This document shows positions 46,463-56,459 of a DNA stretch of 64,000 nucleotides, one piece after another (within the stretch, counting starts at the first letter, position 1; each line of letters opens with the position of its first letter). This stretch comes from Sulfolobus islandicus Y.N.15.51 (lineage in GTDB: Archaea; Thermoproteota; Thermoprotei_A; Sulfolobales; Sulfolobaceae). The notes under the pieces are model-generated. The model worked only from the letters and a program-made list of their open reading frames with translations, searched no databases and was not told the DNA's origin. The translations under genes and the position numbers were made by a program. The stretch covers positions 1,700,501 to 1,764,500 of the forward strand of contig NC_012623.1 in NCBI RefSeq assembly GCF_000022485.1, written 5' to 3'.

Positions 46463-47051
46463 GTAGGTTTTAGCTTTTGTAGCTAGATATTAGGAAGATA
46501 ATATCTTAAAGAGAGTATTATCTTTTGATTACAGAAGGAAAAAGTTTCGATAAGGTGTGACAGTCTGTCCTTTCGAAATGAGTAACCACCCTTCTTCTAG
46601 TATATAATTATGATGAATGAGTTTGCAATCATAAAGCTCATCATTGACCAACTTAATTTGTTGAAATGAAAGTACTTATGGATATTACTTTTTATTTTTC
46701 CGGAAAAGACTGAGATGCTAGAGATTAAAGGTAAAATCTTAAAACGTCGAGAAGATAATTATATACAGCTGATAATAATTTAGAGCTTTCCAATGCTAAC
46801 AAGATGCCTATTAGCGTTAATGACATTTCACATGACGCTGTCCAACTTGAGTAAAATTGAAAAATTATCTTGACTATAATATTTCTTTCCATATAATTAT
46901 TCATTATATTCAACTAGAAAAGATTATATAATATGTATTAACAAATATAATACAAAGAATTGTACAGTTTTGCAATAAAATTTGTTATACTCACAACTAA
47001 AACTAGTAAGCAAGCCTTGTTAATTAACTAGTACCCTTGTCCTAATCCTCG
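46463..47051. other. Intergenic region, no gene recognised
   Basis: AT-rich. A 62-codon minus frame at 46725-46913 has no convincing start, composition or neighbour support. ATGATGA at 46611 looks like a box C of a C/D sRNA but no matching D box follows at a suitable distance. Confidence 0.4.
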
Positions 47052-47222
47052 TTAAGAGTACTCAAGATTACGATAGAGGTTAAGGAAGAAGACCTCTATC
47101 ACAGCACCCCTCAAAGTCGTTGCTGAATCCTTACCTTCCCTAATCTTGATCCCACTACCCTCAACAGGAAACCTAGCAGCACTAACACCCCTAACCAAGA
47201 CATCCTTCCTAGAAAGTAATCT
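47052..47222 (-). pseudogene. Coding-like 3' fragment of unknown origin
   Basis: Open to a TAA at 47052: RKDVLVRGVSAARFPVEGSG, IKIREGKDSATTLRGAVIEV, FFLNLYRNLEYS. Good codon pattern and a real stop, but no start; upstream is AT-rich. It probably is the tail of a transposase or other gene left beside the IS607 element. Not recognised. Confidence 0.3.
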
Positions 47223-47400
47223 TATTTATAAGTTAAATTTTCTTATAATGCTTAATATTTTAAATTAATTACATTGCTTGATAATTTGAATTTTTAATAG
47301 AATGCTATTTCTCCAATATCTTTATTACATTATCTAACATTTCCTTAACTTTTCTTAAGTACTCAGTAATATCTGAAGTTGAAAGCTTTACTTCATGAAA

Positions 47401-47540
47401 ACCGTTTGTCCCTACACTTTCATTTCAATCATTTTATGTTCATTCATGATCGAGTGTAGGGACTTAGCCCTCAACCACCTTATAGGTGGGTCATGGGACT
47501 CATTTGAGCCCAACGGCACGGGGCTCACATCTCCAGCCCT
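47401..47540 (-). ncRNA. Candidate omega RNA / right end of IS607 copy 1
   Basis: Past the TnpB catalytic region the minus strand contains GTCCCTACACT pairing perfectly with AGTGTAGGGAC over a ~35-base loop, and CCACC/GGTGG (47480s). TnpB guide RNAs in IS200/605 and IS607 elements come from this end, overlap the tnpB 3' end, and read their guide from the flank just outside, here 47399 downwards. The stem is conserved in copy 2. Confidence 0.5.
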
Positions 47541-48635
47541 CTTCGCTAAGTTGTACAGTGCAACTACATCCCTATGCCACTTTTCCTTCCCCTTCTCACA
47601 AACACCAACCCTTGGGGCATCGCCCCCATCGAGTTGGTAAACGATCTTCGCCCCATGAACTGGGCAAACAGTGGAAGTATAAGATGGATTAACTAAGACC
47701 ACGGGGACACCAAACTCCCTAGCCTTCTCAATAATAGCATTCTTCATTGAGGAAAATGCAGATCTATAAATCCTCAACCTAAGTTGTTTATCCTTAATAT
47801 CCTTTATCATATGCTCCGGAGTTCTCCTTGGCAAGTCCTCTAAAACTATGACACTCCTACTTTCAAAAGCCTCTTTAACGATCAGCTTAGCTAATTTCCT
47901 CCTAATGTCTACTTTCTTATCCCTCTCCCTCAGCCTCTTTAACTTCCTCCTCACTTCCCTATCCTTAGTTGACTTACCAGTGATTGTCAACTTCCTCCTA
48001 TACTCATAGCCCAGAGTAATCCTCCTAGTGTTAGTCTCTAAAAGCATCGGTTTTCCATCAACTAATACAGAGACTGAATTCTCATTTAGATCAACTGGGA
48101 TGAAACCCTTAGGTTCATAAGGTTTAACATCTCTCTTAAAAATGACGTAGAACTCTACAACATTTCCCTTCATCAGCCTAAACCTGGCCTCACTCGCAAT
48201 CAACCAACCCTTATTATAATATCTCCAGAAGATCTTAGGGAAGGTTGGTGAAATGAAAACCCTACTCCTCTTTGTGGAAATTGAAATCGTGTCGAGGCTG
48301 AACTTCCATAAGTGATCATCCAGGTGAATAGTAACTCTCCTCACTGACGGTTTCTCAGTGTAACTCCTACCTCTCTTCTTCAACTTCTCAAAGCTATCCA
48401 ACCTCTCGCTTGCGTCCTCACAAGCTGTGTAAATATAATGGGAGGGTAAGTCCTTATGTTTCTCCCTCTCAGTCTTGTAAACTCCAGCTTTAATCCTGGT
48501 GAAGGAGGTAGTTTTGTTTGACAGCCCATAATTTATTGCGTCCTCTAGAACCTCTCTGTACTCCTTCTCGACCTCCTTAAGTGCTGAGTATGTAGAATAG
48601 TCAACCTTAACCCTTAACTTCACTGTCCTCTCCAC
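47412..48635 (-). CDS. tnpB: TnpB RNA-guided nuclease (IS607 type, intact)
   Basis: 407 residues. RuvC-type active site in three pieces: FIPVDLNENSVSVLVDG (Asp, about 180), RSVIVLEDLPRR (Glu, about 265), KWHRDVVALYNLAKRAG (Asp, about 358), with a zinc ribbon from TSTVCPVHG to GVCEKGKEK between. Known TnpB proteins cut DNA with an omega RNA, favouring element retention. ATG 48635 overlaps the end of tnpA by 29 bases. Confidence 0.9.
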   Translation of the reverse strand: MERTVKLRVKVDYSTYSALKEVEKEYREVLEDAINYGLSNKTTSFTRIKAGVYKTEREKHKDLPSHYIYTACEDASERLDSFEKLKKRGRSYTEKPSVRRVTIHLDDHLWKFSLDTISISTKRSRVFISPTFPKIFWRYYNKGWLIASEARFRLMKGNVVEFYVIFKRDVKPYEPKGFIPVDLNENSVSVLVDGKPMLLETNTRRITLGYEYRRKLTITGKSTKDREVRRKLKRLRERDKKVDIRRKLAKLIVKEAFESRSVIVLEDLPRRTPEHMIKDIKDKQLRLRIYRSAFSSMKNAIIEKAREFGVPVVLVNPSYTSTVCPVHGAKIVYQLDGGDAPRVGVCEKGKEKWHRDVVALYNLAKRAGDVSPVPLGSNESHDPPIRWLRAKSLHSIMNEHKMIEMKV

Positions 48636-49248
48636 TTAACTCACCTATTAACTTTTTTACACCTTGAACTAGGAGTGTTTTCTTGTGACTCTTCATTCCG
48701 TAAATTTTCCCAGCGAATGAGGTAATGATGTAGATTAAGTCCTCAACTAGCTCTTGTGCGTCATCTTTGGGCTCCTCACCGAAAACTACTTCAATCTTAA
48801 CTCCCATGGTTGAGAAGAACTCTTCAATGTACTCGAAGCCGAACCTTGTAAGTCTGTCTTTGTGTGTTATTAATACGATGTCGACACTCCTTCCCTCAAC
48901 AAGTTTGAATAATTTAAGCAATCCTTTTCTTTGTGTGTTTAACCCGCTTGCAATATCTTTCAGTACTTCAACTACCTTGTAACCTTTTGCCGTTGCGTAA
49001 TTTGTTAGGTAGTTTATTTGTCTTTCCAAGTCCTCTTTTTGATCGGTAGAGGAGACCCTAGCGTAAATTACAGCCCTCGTCTCTTCCCTCCTTTCTAAGT
49101 ACTTCTTTATCTCGCTGTAAGGTATCCTATACTTCCCTCCTTCAGTTGTTACTACCCTTATTTTTCCTTCTCTAATCCACCGTAGGAGTGTTGAGTATGA
49201 GATGCTGAGTAGTTGGCAAGCCTCCTTAGGTCTCAGTAGTCTCTCCAC
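48607..49248 (-). CDS. tnpA: TnpA serine recombinase of IS607
   Basis: 213 residues. N-terminal MerR-like helix-turn-helix (LLRPKEACQLLSISYSTLLR) and a resolvase catalytic domain with AVIYARVSSTDQKEDLERQI (Ser66/67) and THKDRLTRFGFEYIEEFF. This order, DNA-binding first, is typical of IS607. Promotes insertion without target duplication. Differs from copy 2 at a few residues only. Confidence 0.92.
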   Translation of the reverse strand: MERLLRPKEACQLLSISYSTLLRWIREGKIRVVTTEGGKYRIPYSEIKKYLERREETRAVIYARVSSTDQKEDLERQINYLTNYATAKGYKVVEVLKDIASGLNTQRKGLLKLFKLVEGRSVDIVLITHKDRLTRFGFEYIEEFFSTMGVKIEVVFGEEPKDDAQELVEDLIYIITSFAGKIYGMKSHKKTLLVQGVKKLIGELSGEDSEVKG

Positions 49249-49678
49249 AAAATTGGTTGATAATAAATAAATATAAAAAGATTTCTATTAACGTGAGAAA
49301 GGATTCAGTCCATACGTGAAGAATATAAGCAGAATTCCAACCATTTAAAACCCAACCTAAATCCTTAGTTAATCTATTAACTGCGGAAGCTAACCAATAA
49401 GTATACCACCTTCCTTCTTTCGATGCTTGCTGATATTCTGGAATATTGAACTTCTCCGCTAAGGCCTTAACGATCTCTTCAGCAGTTTTATAAGCTTTCT
49501 CTGAAGCTTGTACAGCGTCACCTTTCTTCAAATAGTCCTCCGCTTCCGCAATGTACTTCTTCGCCAATTCTATTCTTAAGTTAATTGCCCCCTTAGGATC
49601 TTTCCTTGAAATGGCGTCAATTATGAGGTCGTTAATGTCAATATCGTACTCTTCAGCCTTCTTAATTAGACCCTCCAT
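49226..49678 (-). pseudogene. PaREP1-family protein, cut by IS607
   Basis: Residues 1-124 are PaREP1-like (AINLRIELAKKYIAEAEDYL, then SEKAYKTAEEIVKALAEKF, YWLASAVNRLTKDLGW). From about residue 125 ([15 protein letters not shown]..) the protein is read from the transposon, whose end lies at 49308. So the native C-terminus is missing. The family is archaeal, function unknown, some near toxin-antitoxin genes. Confidence 0.8.
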
Positions 49679-49946
49679 ATATAGAATACTATAATAGTGA
49701 AGTTTTAAGCGTTATCATGAAATACTTCAATTCTCCTTTGGTCTTTACATCTATCTCTCTGATTCAACCTTACTTTAAATATAACGACCTCATGGTAATC
49801 TAGATGTCTATTAGCTTACTCTCCTTGTCCCTAATGGTGAGACTTTCGATTGTGAAATTATTTAATTGTCTTTACACAATACTTAATGATTATTCCATGG
49901 TTCGATAATGGAAAATCTTATTATAACATCAAGAAAGATGTAGAGT

Positions 49947-50921
49947 GTGAATTATTGCATTTACGCAACGGTTTTCAACAATGTCTCAACATTGGAGGAG
50001 AGTGTAAAGAGCGTTTGGAGAAGTGATTCCATCATAGTGATTACTGATAATTATTCCACAGATGGTACATGGGAGAGGTTACAAGGGTTGAAAAAGGATT
50101 ATAATTTAATACTATATAGGCTGAAATCAACTAGGGGTAAGGGTAGAGACTATTCTTTAAAACATTGTCCAGAGAACAGTATTACAACTTACTTTGACTC
50201 GGATATGAGGTACAACGAGAGTTTTCATAAAATCCTAGAATGGGCTCCGAGAGATAAGAGAACTTTAGTAAACTTAGTTAACGGGTTCGTTGTTAAGAGA
50301 GAGACCATATTGGAGAAAGGGAGTTGGAGAAATTTAAACAGGGCTGAGGATTGGGAGATTGTTTCTAGAGTTGGCTTCGATTATTTTATCCCTGCACTTA
50401 CTCACGCTGAGTTACGTAATGAGTTAGATAGGGAGAGGAGATATGCTAAAGGTTTAAAATATTACGCTAGGAGGTTTAAAAACAAATTGGACGTTATTAG
50501 GGGTTTGGGATATAACTGGAGTGATATGAACATAGTTTATTCTAAACACTCAACACCATATAAGATTTTTATCAATGCTCCTTCCTATATACTCGCCAAA
50601 CTTATGGGGATTTATAGAAACTATAGGGAATATAATAACGGAGTTGGTACAATATTGTCAGCACTTGATAAGATGATCGATCTTAAGGAGATAGGAGTTA
50701 ATGATAAGTACTTCTTATTCGGTGGTTATTGGGGTTTCTTCAGTGCATATAATTTGGATAAGATTATTGACGAAAAACTGCCAAGTAAAGTAGGGAGAGT
50801 GAGAAAGTTCATATGTAATGATAACGGATTGCGATATGTAAAGACCTTAGAGGAATTCGACATAATTAAGCTAGCATCTTCTTTAAAGGATAAGCTTGAA
50901 TGTAATGAATTTAACCCTTAG
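49947..50921 (+). CDS. Family 2-like glycosyltransferase
   Basis: 324 residues from GTG 49947. NYCIYATVFNNVSTLEESVK and DSIIVITDNYSTDGTWERLQ are the nucleotide-sugar binding start of GT2; TTYFDSDMRYNESFHKILEW holds the DxD metal site. No membrane helix, so cytosolic. Likely adds a sugar for surface or protein glycosylation; acceptor unknown. Overlaps the convergent permease by 11 bases. Confidence 0.85.
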   Translation: MNYCIYATVFNNVSTLEESVKSVWRSDSIIVITDNYSTDGTWERLQGLKKDYNLILYRLKSTRGKGRDYSLKHCPENSITTYFDSDMRYNESFHKILEWAPRDKRTLVNLVNGFVVKRETILEKGSWRNLNRAEDWEIVSRVGFDYFIPALTHAELRNELDRERRYAKGLKYYARRFKNKLDVIRGLGYNWSDMNIVYSKHSTPYKIFINAPSYILAKLMGIYRNYREYNNGVGTILSALDKMIDLKEIGVNDKYFLFGGYWGFFSAYNLDKIIDEKLPSKVGRVRKFICNDNGLRYVKTLEEFDIIKLASSLKDKLECNEFNP

Positions 50922-52242
50922 AACCCTCTTCCTCGCTTGATTGTCTACTTATTTCCAACGCCTCAGCGTAAATGAAACCTAAAATTATCCAACCAAAGAA
51001 CAGATACACAATGTACTTGTTAAACGTTGGCAAAGAGTATAGAAAGACTGATATACTGACCAGTGATGCAAAAATCCCGATAAATATTTCATGAAGATGC
51101 TTCAATGCTCTCTTTGATGCAATCCTAATTAGTGAGGAATTGGCCGAGATGTGAACAAACAAGTTGTTTAAACCAGCTAACGCTCCAAGTATTGTGAAAG
51201 TGTTGTATAATCCAAAGGTGTAGCTCATTGCAGTTAACGCAGTTATGAAGACTAATCCCACAAGTAGCTCAGAGTATTTCACCTTAGAGAGACCACTTGG
51301 CGTTATCCTATCCTCAGCCATTGCCTTCAATGTTCGGGAATCAGCTAAAATATACGTCATTCCTCCTAACGTTCCATCGCTTAACGCGATGAGAGCTATT
51401 ATGAATGTACCTATTAAGCCAAATCTAAACAGTAAGTAGTCTATTAAGTTTCCAGTGAAGTTCATGGCTGCCAAGGAGTAAAAGAAAAACGTTGCTAAAC
51501 CTCCACCAAATAATAACACTGAAATTGCAGCTCTACCTATGGTTTTAGGATTGGTTTCTCCACCTAAGGGAGCTATTGAGCCGTAACCTGTTGGTATTCC
51601 CAATCCAAATACTGCAGCTGATATTAAGGTGGGTGTTAATGAACTCGGTATCGGATTGTAAAAATTCCATCTAGAATCGTAAAGAAATAGTAGGGAAAGT
51701 AGGGAAATTATTAAGATTTCTGCTATTGACGCTCCAATAGCGTACTTAGCTGACACTTGTATTCCAGCAAGTACTATTGACGTTGCAATTATTCCTACAA
51801 TTAATGCGTAAAACCACTGATCGTAAAATATTGAAGGCAGTATTGTAGAGGGTACGTACGTTGAAATAATAGTGTACAGTACGTAAGCTCCACCTGTGAG
51901 TAATGTCCCACCATAAGCCAACCCGTAAAGTAAATAGTTCCAACCCGTATTCAACCCTAACCTAGAGGTTAAGGAGTAAAATGCGTATGTATAATATCCC
52001 CCACCCCTCTTAAATCTACTTGATAAAGAGTAAATGACTAGACCGTTAAATAGGACTACGAGAGTTGCGACCAACATGGCAAATGGCGCTTGTGTTCCTA
52101 CTTTTCCTATCATGACAGTACCGAAGGTTAGTAAGGAGATAAAGGGTGCTTGTCCACCAAAGGAGATGAAGAATATGTCCTTAAATGATAACTTTTTACT
52201 CCCCTTATTCAGCTCCTCTTCTTTGTTGATCTCTTCCTTCAT
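50911..52242 (-). CDS. APC-family permease
   Basis: 443 residues, about 12 helices: KDIFFISFGGQAPFISLLTF in the first, RFKRGGGYYTYAFYSLTSRL in the first loop, APLGGETNPKTIGRAAISVL mid-protein. Uptake of amino acids or amines is likely. Similar in build to the 13.2 kb permease but distinct in sequence. ATG 52242. Confidence 0.87.
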   Translation of the reverse strand: MKEEINKEEELNKGSKKLSFKDIFFISFGGQAPFISLLTFGTVMIGKVGTQAPFAMLVATLVVLFNGLVIYSLSSRFKRGGGYYTYAFYSLTSRLGLNTGWNYLLYGLAYGGTLLTGGAYVLYTIISTYVPSTILPSIFYDQWFYALIVGIIATSIVLAGIQVSAKYAIGASIAEILIISLLSLLFLYDSRWNFYNPIPSSLTPTLISAAVFGLGIPTGYGSIAPLGGETNPKTIGRAAISVLLFGGGLATFFFYSLAAMNFTGNLIDYLLFRFGLIGTFIIALIALSDGTLGGMTYILADSRTLKAMAEDRITPSGLSKVKYSELLVGLVFITALTAMSYTFGLYNTFTILGALAGLNNLFVHISANSSLIRIASKRALKHLHEIFIGIFASLVSISVFLYSLPTFNKYIVYLFFGWIILGFIYAEALEISRQSSEEEGSKG

Positions 52243-52353
52243 ACACTAAAAGATAAAGATAATGATACATTCAAATAAACATTTCCTTATACTGTCGTAG
52301 AGGAAGAATTATCTAGAATTAAAGTTACTCTTCTTCCAATACAATTTAATGTC

Positions 52354-52929
52354 TCATAATTTCTCCAAAAGCTTTTCAAACCCCTTAACTTCTCTAAGAG
52401 GTAATCCCATACTACCTCTTGTCACAGCTAAGACTTCAGCGACAATCGATAGAGCGATCTCTTTCTCGCTCTTAGCACCAATATCTAAACCGGCTGGAAT
52501 TCTCAATTTCTTTAATTTCACTTTATCAATTCCGGCTTGGACAAGCCTCTTCAATATTACCTCAGCTCTCTTTAAGCTCATAATTACAGCAATCTCCTTA
52601 GCTCCACCATAAATTGACTTCATGATAGCCCAAGTATCGTAAACGTGCCTAGTTGCAACTATTACGTAATTGTCCTTTACAACATCATCTGGAATTTGGA
52701 AAGTAGTACCTTTTATCACCTCATCAGCCTCATAATAACTTTCCTCAGCAAATGGGTCAACCACTAAAACGTGAAAACCCAAATCCTTTAAATATCTTGT
52801 TATATATGGAGCGACGTTAATTCCCTTCCCAGTACACCTACTGGCGTCAACCCTTACGGTATCCCTATCGCAAAATACTGGTTCCTCCATTTCCGCTTCT
52901 CTACTTGAGGCAAATACGACGACTTTCAT
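52354..52929 (-). CDS. XdhC/CoxI-like Rossmann protein
   Basis: 191 residues, the C-terminal NAD-binding-like part of XdhC: DNYVIVATRHVYDTWAIMKS, and KKLRIPAGLDIGAKSEKEIA-LSIVAEVL, the XdhC end signature. It lacks the N-terminal XdhC domain that is present in the gene at 61.3 kb. XdhC proteins deliver sulfurated Mo cofactor to Mo-hydroxylases, so it may serve the operon at 62-64 kb though it is 8 kb away. Confidence 0.8.
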   Translation of the reverse strand: MKVVVFASSREAEMEEPVFCDRDTVRVDASRCTGKGINVAPYITRYLKDLGFHVLVVDPFAEESYYEADEVIKGTTFQIPDDVVKDNYVIVATRHVYDTWAIMKSIYGGAKEIAVIMSLKRAEVILKRLVQAGIDKVKLKKLRIPAGLDIGAKSEKEIALSIVAEVLAVTRGSMGLPLREVKGFEKLLEKL

Positions 52930-53680
52930 AAATTAACATACTAACTAAACACTTATATGTATTCATTAAAAGCTAGAAAAGTAGTTTCAAGGAAAATGAG
53001 TAGCAACTTCTACTAGTAGGGCAATGCTTAGATTTTCCATAATAAAAATATCTATGGAAAGTCATTAATGAATTGTGGAACGCTTTAACAAAAATCACTT
53101 TTACTTTGTATTTATCTACTCAGTGTTAAATCTGGAGTCGGACTTCACTGACGTTTAAACTAAGGGGAAAGTTTGTTCTTTTCTAGGTATTTTATAGAAT
53201 TCGTCCTTTAAATGTTAAACTCACCATTTTCTTAAATTCAGAATCAAACGTTAGATTAAAAGTTTAACCCTCAAACTTTGATGAAAATTTGAAGCGATCA
53301 ATAAAACGCTTTCATAAGTATTTGATATAAGACTTGAAATCGCCAATATGAAAATGAAAATAAGAACTTCCTGGACTAACATGCAGTTTCATGATTTCGA
53401 CACGATAAGATATTGACAAATTTAGTGTGTAATTATATAAGATAAGAATGTTATATTTATAATAATGTTTCACTTTTGATCAATTTGGATAACGTCTCGT
53501 CACTCTCATATAAATAAAAAATTGTAATGTTAACACTCGTCGAATAATTATACATTTATCTAACAAATAGGATGACCAAGTGAGAACAATTATGAGAATT
53601 GCATAATGTGACTATTTTCTAGTAAATTCTATTCTTTAACTTCAGTACATTTTTATAATCAAAAAAAGTAGGGATTACTT
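52930..53680. other. Long intergenic region, nothing recognised
   Basis: About 750 bases of AT-rich DNA, closed in all frames, between the XdhC-like gene and cbsB; an ORF-free gap of this size is unusual in this window. No IS end, CRISPR repeat or strong hairpin was seen. Confidence 0.4.
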
Positions 53681-54625
53681 TTAACCTTTTCTCGTTAGAC
53701 TAATAATCTCAATTATATACTTTTTCCTTTTAGTGTCTTCAAAATTCATCAGACAAAATCCTATAATTGGAGAGATCATATATAGCAATAAAGTATATCC
53801 GTCAATTCCCAAAAATACCGTACTTATTACAATAAAGTAACCTATTCCTGCACTCAAATTCCCCTTTATTATAGAGATTAAAATACCCATGGCTGTCAAG
53901 CCTAAGGCTAGTATTAATAAAGTTATACGATAAGGATTATACAAGTTTATTCCAAGAGTTGCGGGCAATATCATATTCATAAGTATCTCCATATATCTAT
54001 TACTACTTATTACGTTCTCCATGAATATGAATGGAATTAAGGATAAAACCCCAATTACTATTGCAATGTAATTCCTCATAGACTTAATCTTACCTTGTAT
54101 GATACTATACGTTATAAAGCTTAATAAGGAATTGAAATAGGCAGTAAGGTAACTTAAAAATAAGGCATGCTGAAATACGTTAAGTGATACTGAAGCATAC
54201 AATCCAATGGCAACTAGGATCATAGTAGGGGTTAACAATATATTCTGTAAAGGCGATTTAATTAATCCCTCAACCATGCTAACTATTCCCAAAATGAATA
54301 AGGCTATCTCTAGAGAGTACCAGAAGCTGGATATATTATAGTGTGGAATTAGGTTAAAAAATGGAGAAATAAGCAAAACGATCGTTATTGGTATTAATGC
54401 TCTATACTTAGTTGATATAATTGCCGAGATTACTATTAACATTATAAAATACAGATAAAAGGCTATGTTCCCAATAATCTCTAAAATACCTTCGTTTGGT
54501 ATATTAAGGGGTAAGATTGAAGGGAAGATAAAAGCTTGTTTAAGGATGAACTGCAAAAAAGAGGATATACCTAATAAGATTAAAAAAATCTTAAAATTAC
54601 TTTTCAATTCATTTAAAAAACTCAT
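53681..54625 (-). CDS. cbsB: Cytochrome b558/566 membrane subunit (CbsB-like)
   Basis: 314 residues, nine or ten hydrophobic helices, no soluble domain. By itself not distinctive; the call rests on its position directly after cbsA with an ATGA overlap (54622-54625) and on matching the ~310-residue CbsB size. CbsB is the membrane partner of the outer haem protein. Confidence 0.65.
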   Translation of the reverse strand: MSFLNELKSNFKIFLILLGISSFLQFILKQAFIFPSILPLNIPNEGILEIIGNIAFYLYFIMLIVISAIISTKYRALIPITIVLLISPFFNLIPHYNISSFWYSLEIALFILGIVSMVEGLIKSPLQNILLTPTMILVAIGLYASVSLNVFQHALFLSYLTAYFNSLLSFITYSIIQGKIKSMRNYIAIVIGVLSLIPFIFMENVISSNRYMEILMNMILPATLGINLYNPYRITLLILALGLTAMGILISIIKGNLSAGIGYFIVISTVFLGIDGYTLLLYMISPIIGFCLMNFEDTKRKKYIIEIISLTRKG

Positions 54626-56040
54626 CTTCTAAACACCGCGTAGAGTACTGCTAATGCTACTAATGCTATTACTACTCCTATTACCGTGACGTAGATAGTA
54701 GCAGTTGAGACTGAGGTTAACGTACTTGTAACCAGCGATGACGTTGTTGTGTTTGTCACGGGTGGTAGTGAAGTAGTAGTAGGTGCGGTAGTAACTAATT
54801 CTAATGTTAAGAAGTTTGACGTAATAGACTTGTCGAATAATGTTTCTCCTAATCTTCCTTGCCACACTGCAAATGCCACATAGTATACTTTACCTGTAGT
54901 TATATTAGGCATGAAAGGTTCATAATCTGGCGGAACTGCTAACGGTCTTGCAAACTCTACATACCAGTAACCATCTTGATATTTAGCACCAGTCCAGATG
55001 AAGAATAGAGAACCATTAAGTCCAGATGATCTAACTGGAGTATACCAAATTCCGCCAGTATCAACTTCATATAGGTTTGTATTATTAGTATATAATGGCA
55101 CCGCAAATCCATGATTCCCTGGATCAGTATAAGGAATATTAGTACTATTAAGAAATGTTAAATTCTCCCATATGTTAGCCTTAAATGCCGGATCATAAGT
55201 AGCGTTGTTCCATGTAGCGCCAGATAACCACATCCATATATTTGCGGCTCCACCTTGTTGAGCTAAAGATCCTCCAGCGTATTTGAATGTAAATCCATCA
55301 AAAACCTCTCCAGGTTGCTCTCCACCTAAATTCATATCGTCTTTTGTTGGGACGTTATTTGCTACGTACCACATTATCGCCGTTCTATCGGGATAATACC
55401 ATGATGAATTAGTGTAATATCCATAAAACATACCATCATTATATAACAAATCCTCTATACCTCTAAGAGAACCATAGTATAGTATCGTCCCATTTTGTAG
55501 TACAGAGATCTGCGTGTTATTAGGAGCTGGCAAAAGTATTCCAGAAAAATTAAACACAAGCCTTCCAGTTTCTTCTTTTCCATTAATAGTTGAGACATAA
55601 TTGGTATAATTAGACTCTAAAGTATATGTTGTTCCAGGTGTTAATTCTATTATATCATTAACTCCTGGACCTGAAGCATACGGATATACACCGGCAAGAG
55701 ATGCAGACCACGCATTAAAAGCGGGCTCTGGAGCATACCACTTCTCTAAAATAAATATCCAAGTTCCATTCCAAGCAGCTTTAACTAATAAATAGTGAGT
55801 TAATCCAGATGTGGGAGCCATTGGTATATTTGCAGTTAATGAAATGTTAATCCATGGTATTTGGTTCCAATAGTTAGCACTCCCTGGATTTGACAAATCC
55901 GCGCTTCCTACAACATTATATGCTGGAATTTGAGGTGTAGTTTGAGCCATTGGCACGTTAGAGATTGCTAAAACTATCGAAAGGAGAACTGCAATAATAA
56001 TTAAGCTGAGAGTGATTTTTGACCTTACCTTAACATTCAC
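54622..56040 (-). CDS. cbsA: Cytochrome b558/566 subunit A (CbsA-like), secreted haem protein
   Basis: 472 residues from GTG 56040. Signal peptide ([20 protein letters not shown]), a large outer domain with many N-x-S/T sites (e.g. NGTW, NYTN, NNTQ, NSSW), a Ser/Thr-rich stalk (about 425-445) and one C-terminal helix ([20 protein letters not shown]) with RR. This is the layout of the glycosylated CbsA of Sulfolobus, related to the ethylbenzene-dehydrogenase haem domain. A CTTATATTTAATAAAC promoter lies about 40 bases upstream. Confidence 0.8.
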   Translation of the reverse strand: MNVKVRSKITLSLIIIAVLLSIVLAISNVPMAQTTPQIPAYNVVGSADLSNPGSANYWNQIPWINISLTANIPMAPTSGLTHYLLVKAAWNGTWIFILEKWYAPEPAFNAWSASLAGVYPYASGPGVNDIIELTPGTTYTLESNYTNYVSTINGKEETGRLVFNFSGILLPAPNNTQISVLQNGTILYYGSLRGIEDLLYNDGMFYGYYTNSSWYYPDRTAIMWYVANNVPTKDDMNLGGEQPGEVFDGFTFKYAGGSLAQQGGAANIWMWLSGATWNNATYDPAFKANIWENLTFLNSTNIPYTDPGNHGFAVPLYTNNTNLYEVDTGGIWYTPVRSSGLNGSLFFIWTGAKYQDGYWYVEFARPLAVPPDYEPFMPNITTGKVYYVAFAVWQGRLGETLFDKSITSNFLTLELVTTAPTTTSLPPVTNTTTSSLVTSTLTSVSTATIYVTVIGVVIALVALAVLYAVFRR

Positions 56041-56254
56041 CGCAATTCACAAGTAAATAGTGTGAGAAGGGGTTTATTAAATATAAGCCGTTGGACTAAT
56101 GATTATTATAAGCTTAATGTTTAGTATTTCCAAAAATTTCTTACACGTTATGATTCATTAATAAGTTGCTAAGGATAAACCCATTAAGCCCAATACTATA
56201 TGAGTATAATTTTCATGAATACTTTAATCAAATAATACAATTCCATTATTCTCT

Positions 56255-56315
56255 ATAAATTCGATACTACTTAATCAGAATTATTTTTGTAAAGTGACTT
56301 TGGGTCTACCGTGAA
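56255..56315 (+). mobile_element. Lone end of an ISH3-like element
   Basis: AAATTCGATACTACTTAATC.. through ACTTTGGGTCTACCG is nearly the right end of ISH3 copies A-C and shares ATTATTTTTGTAAA with the end at 6.1 kb. No transposase goes with it. It lies 24 bases before the right end of IS607 copy 2. Confidence 0.65.
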
Positions 56316-56459
56316 GGGCGAGGCTTTTCGCACCCTTAACCGTTTGTCCCTACACTTTCATTTCAATCATTTTATGATCATTCATGATCGAGTGTAGGGA
56401 CTTAGCCCTCAACCACCCACTTACTGTAGGTGGGTCATGGGACTCCTTCGAGCCCAACA

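Larger units (their letters stand above)
47400..49308 (-). mobile_element. IS607-family element, copy 1 (about 1.9 kb)
   Basis: Contains tnpA (serine recombinase) and tnpB. Comparison with copy 2 fixes the ends: identity starts at AACCGTTTGTCCC (47400) and stops at ..GGATTCAG (49308). No inverted ends or duplication, as expected for serine-recombinase IS607. It interrupts a PaREP1 gene. Length matches the ISC1904/ISC1913 type. Confidence 0.88.

Noticed and set aside
46605-46665. C/D box sRNA suggested by ATGATGA at 46611
   Set aside because: No D box or internal C'/D' at suitable spacing.
46725-46913. 62-codon minus-strand frame upstream of the IS607 element
   Set aside because: Composition like chance translation of AT-rich DNA; no motif and no promoter.
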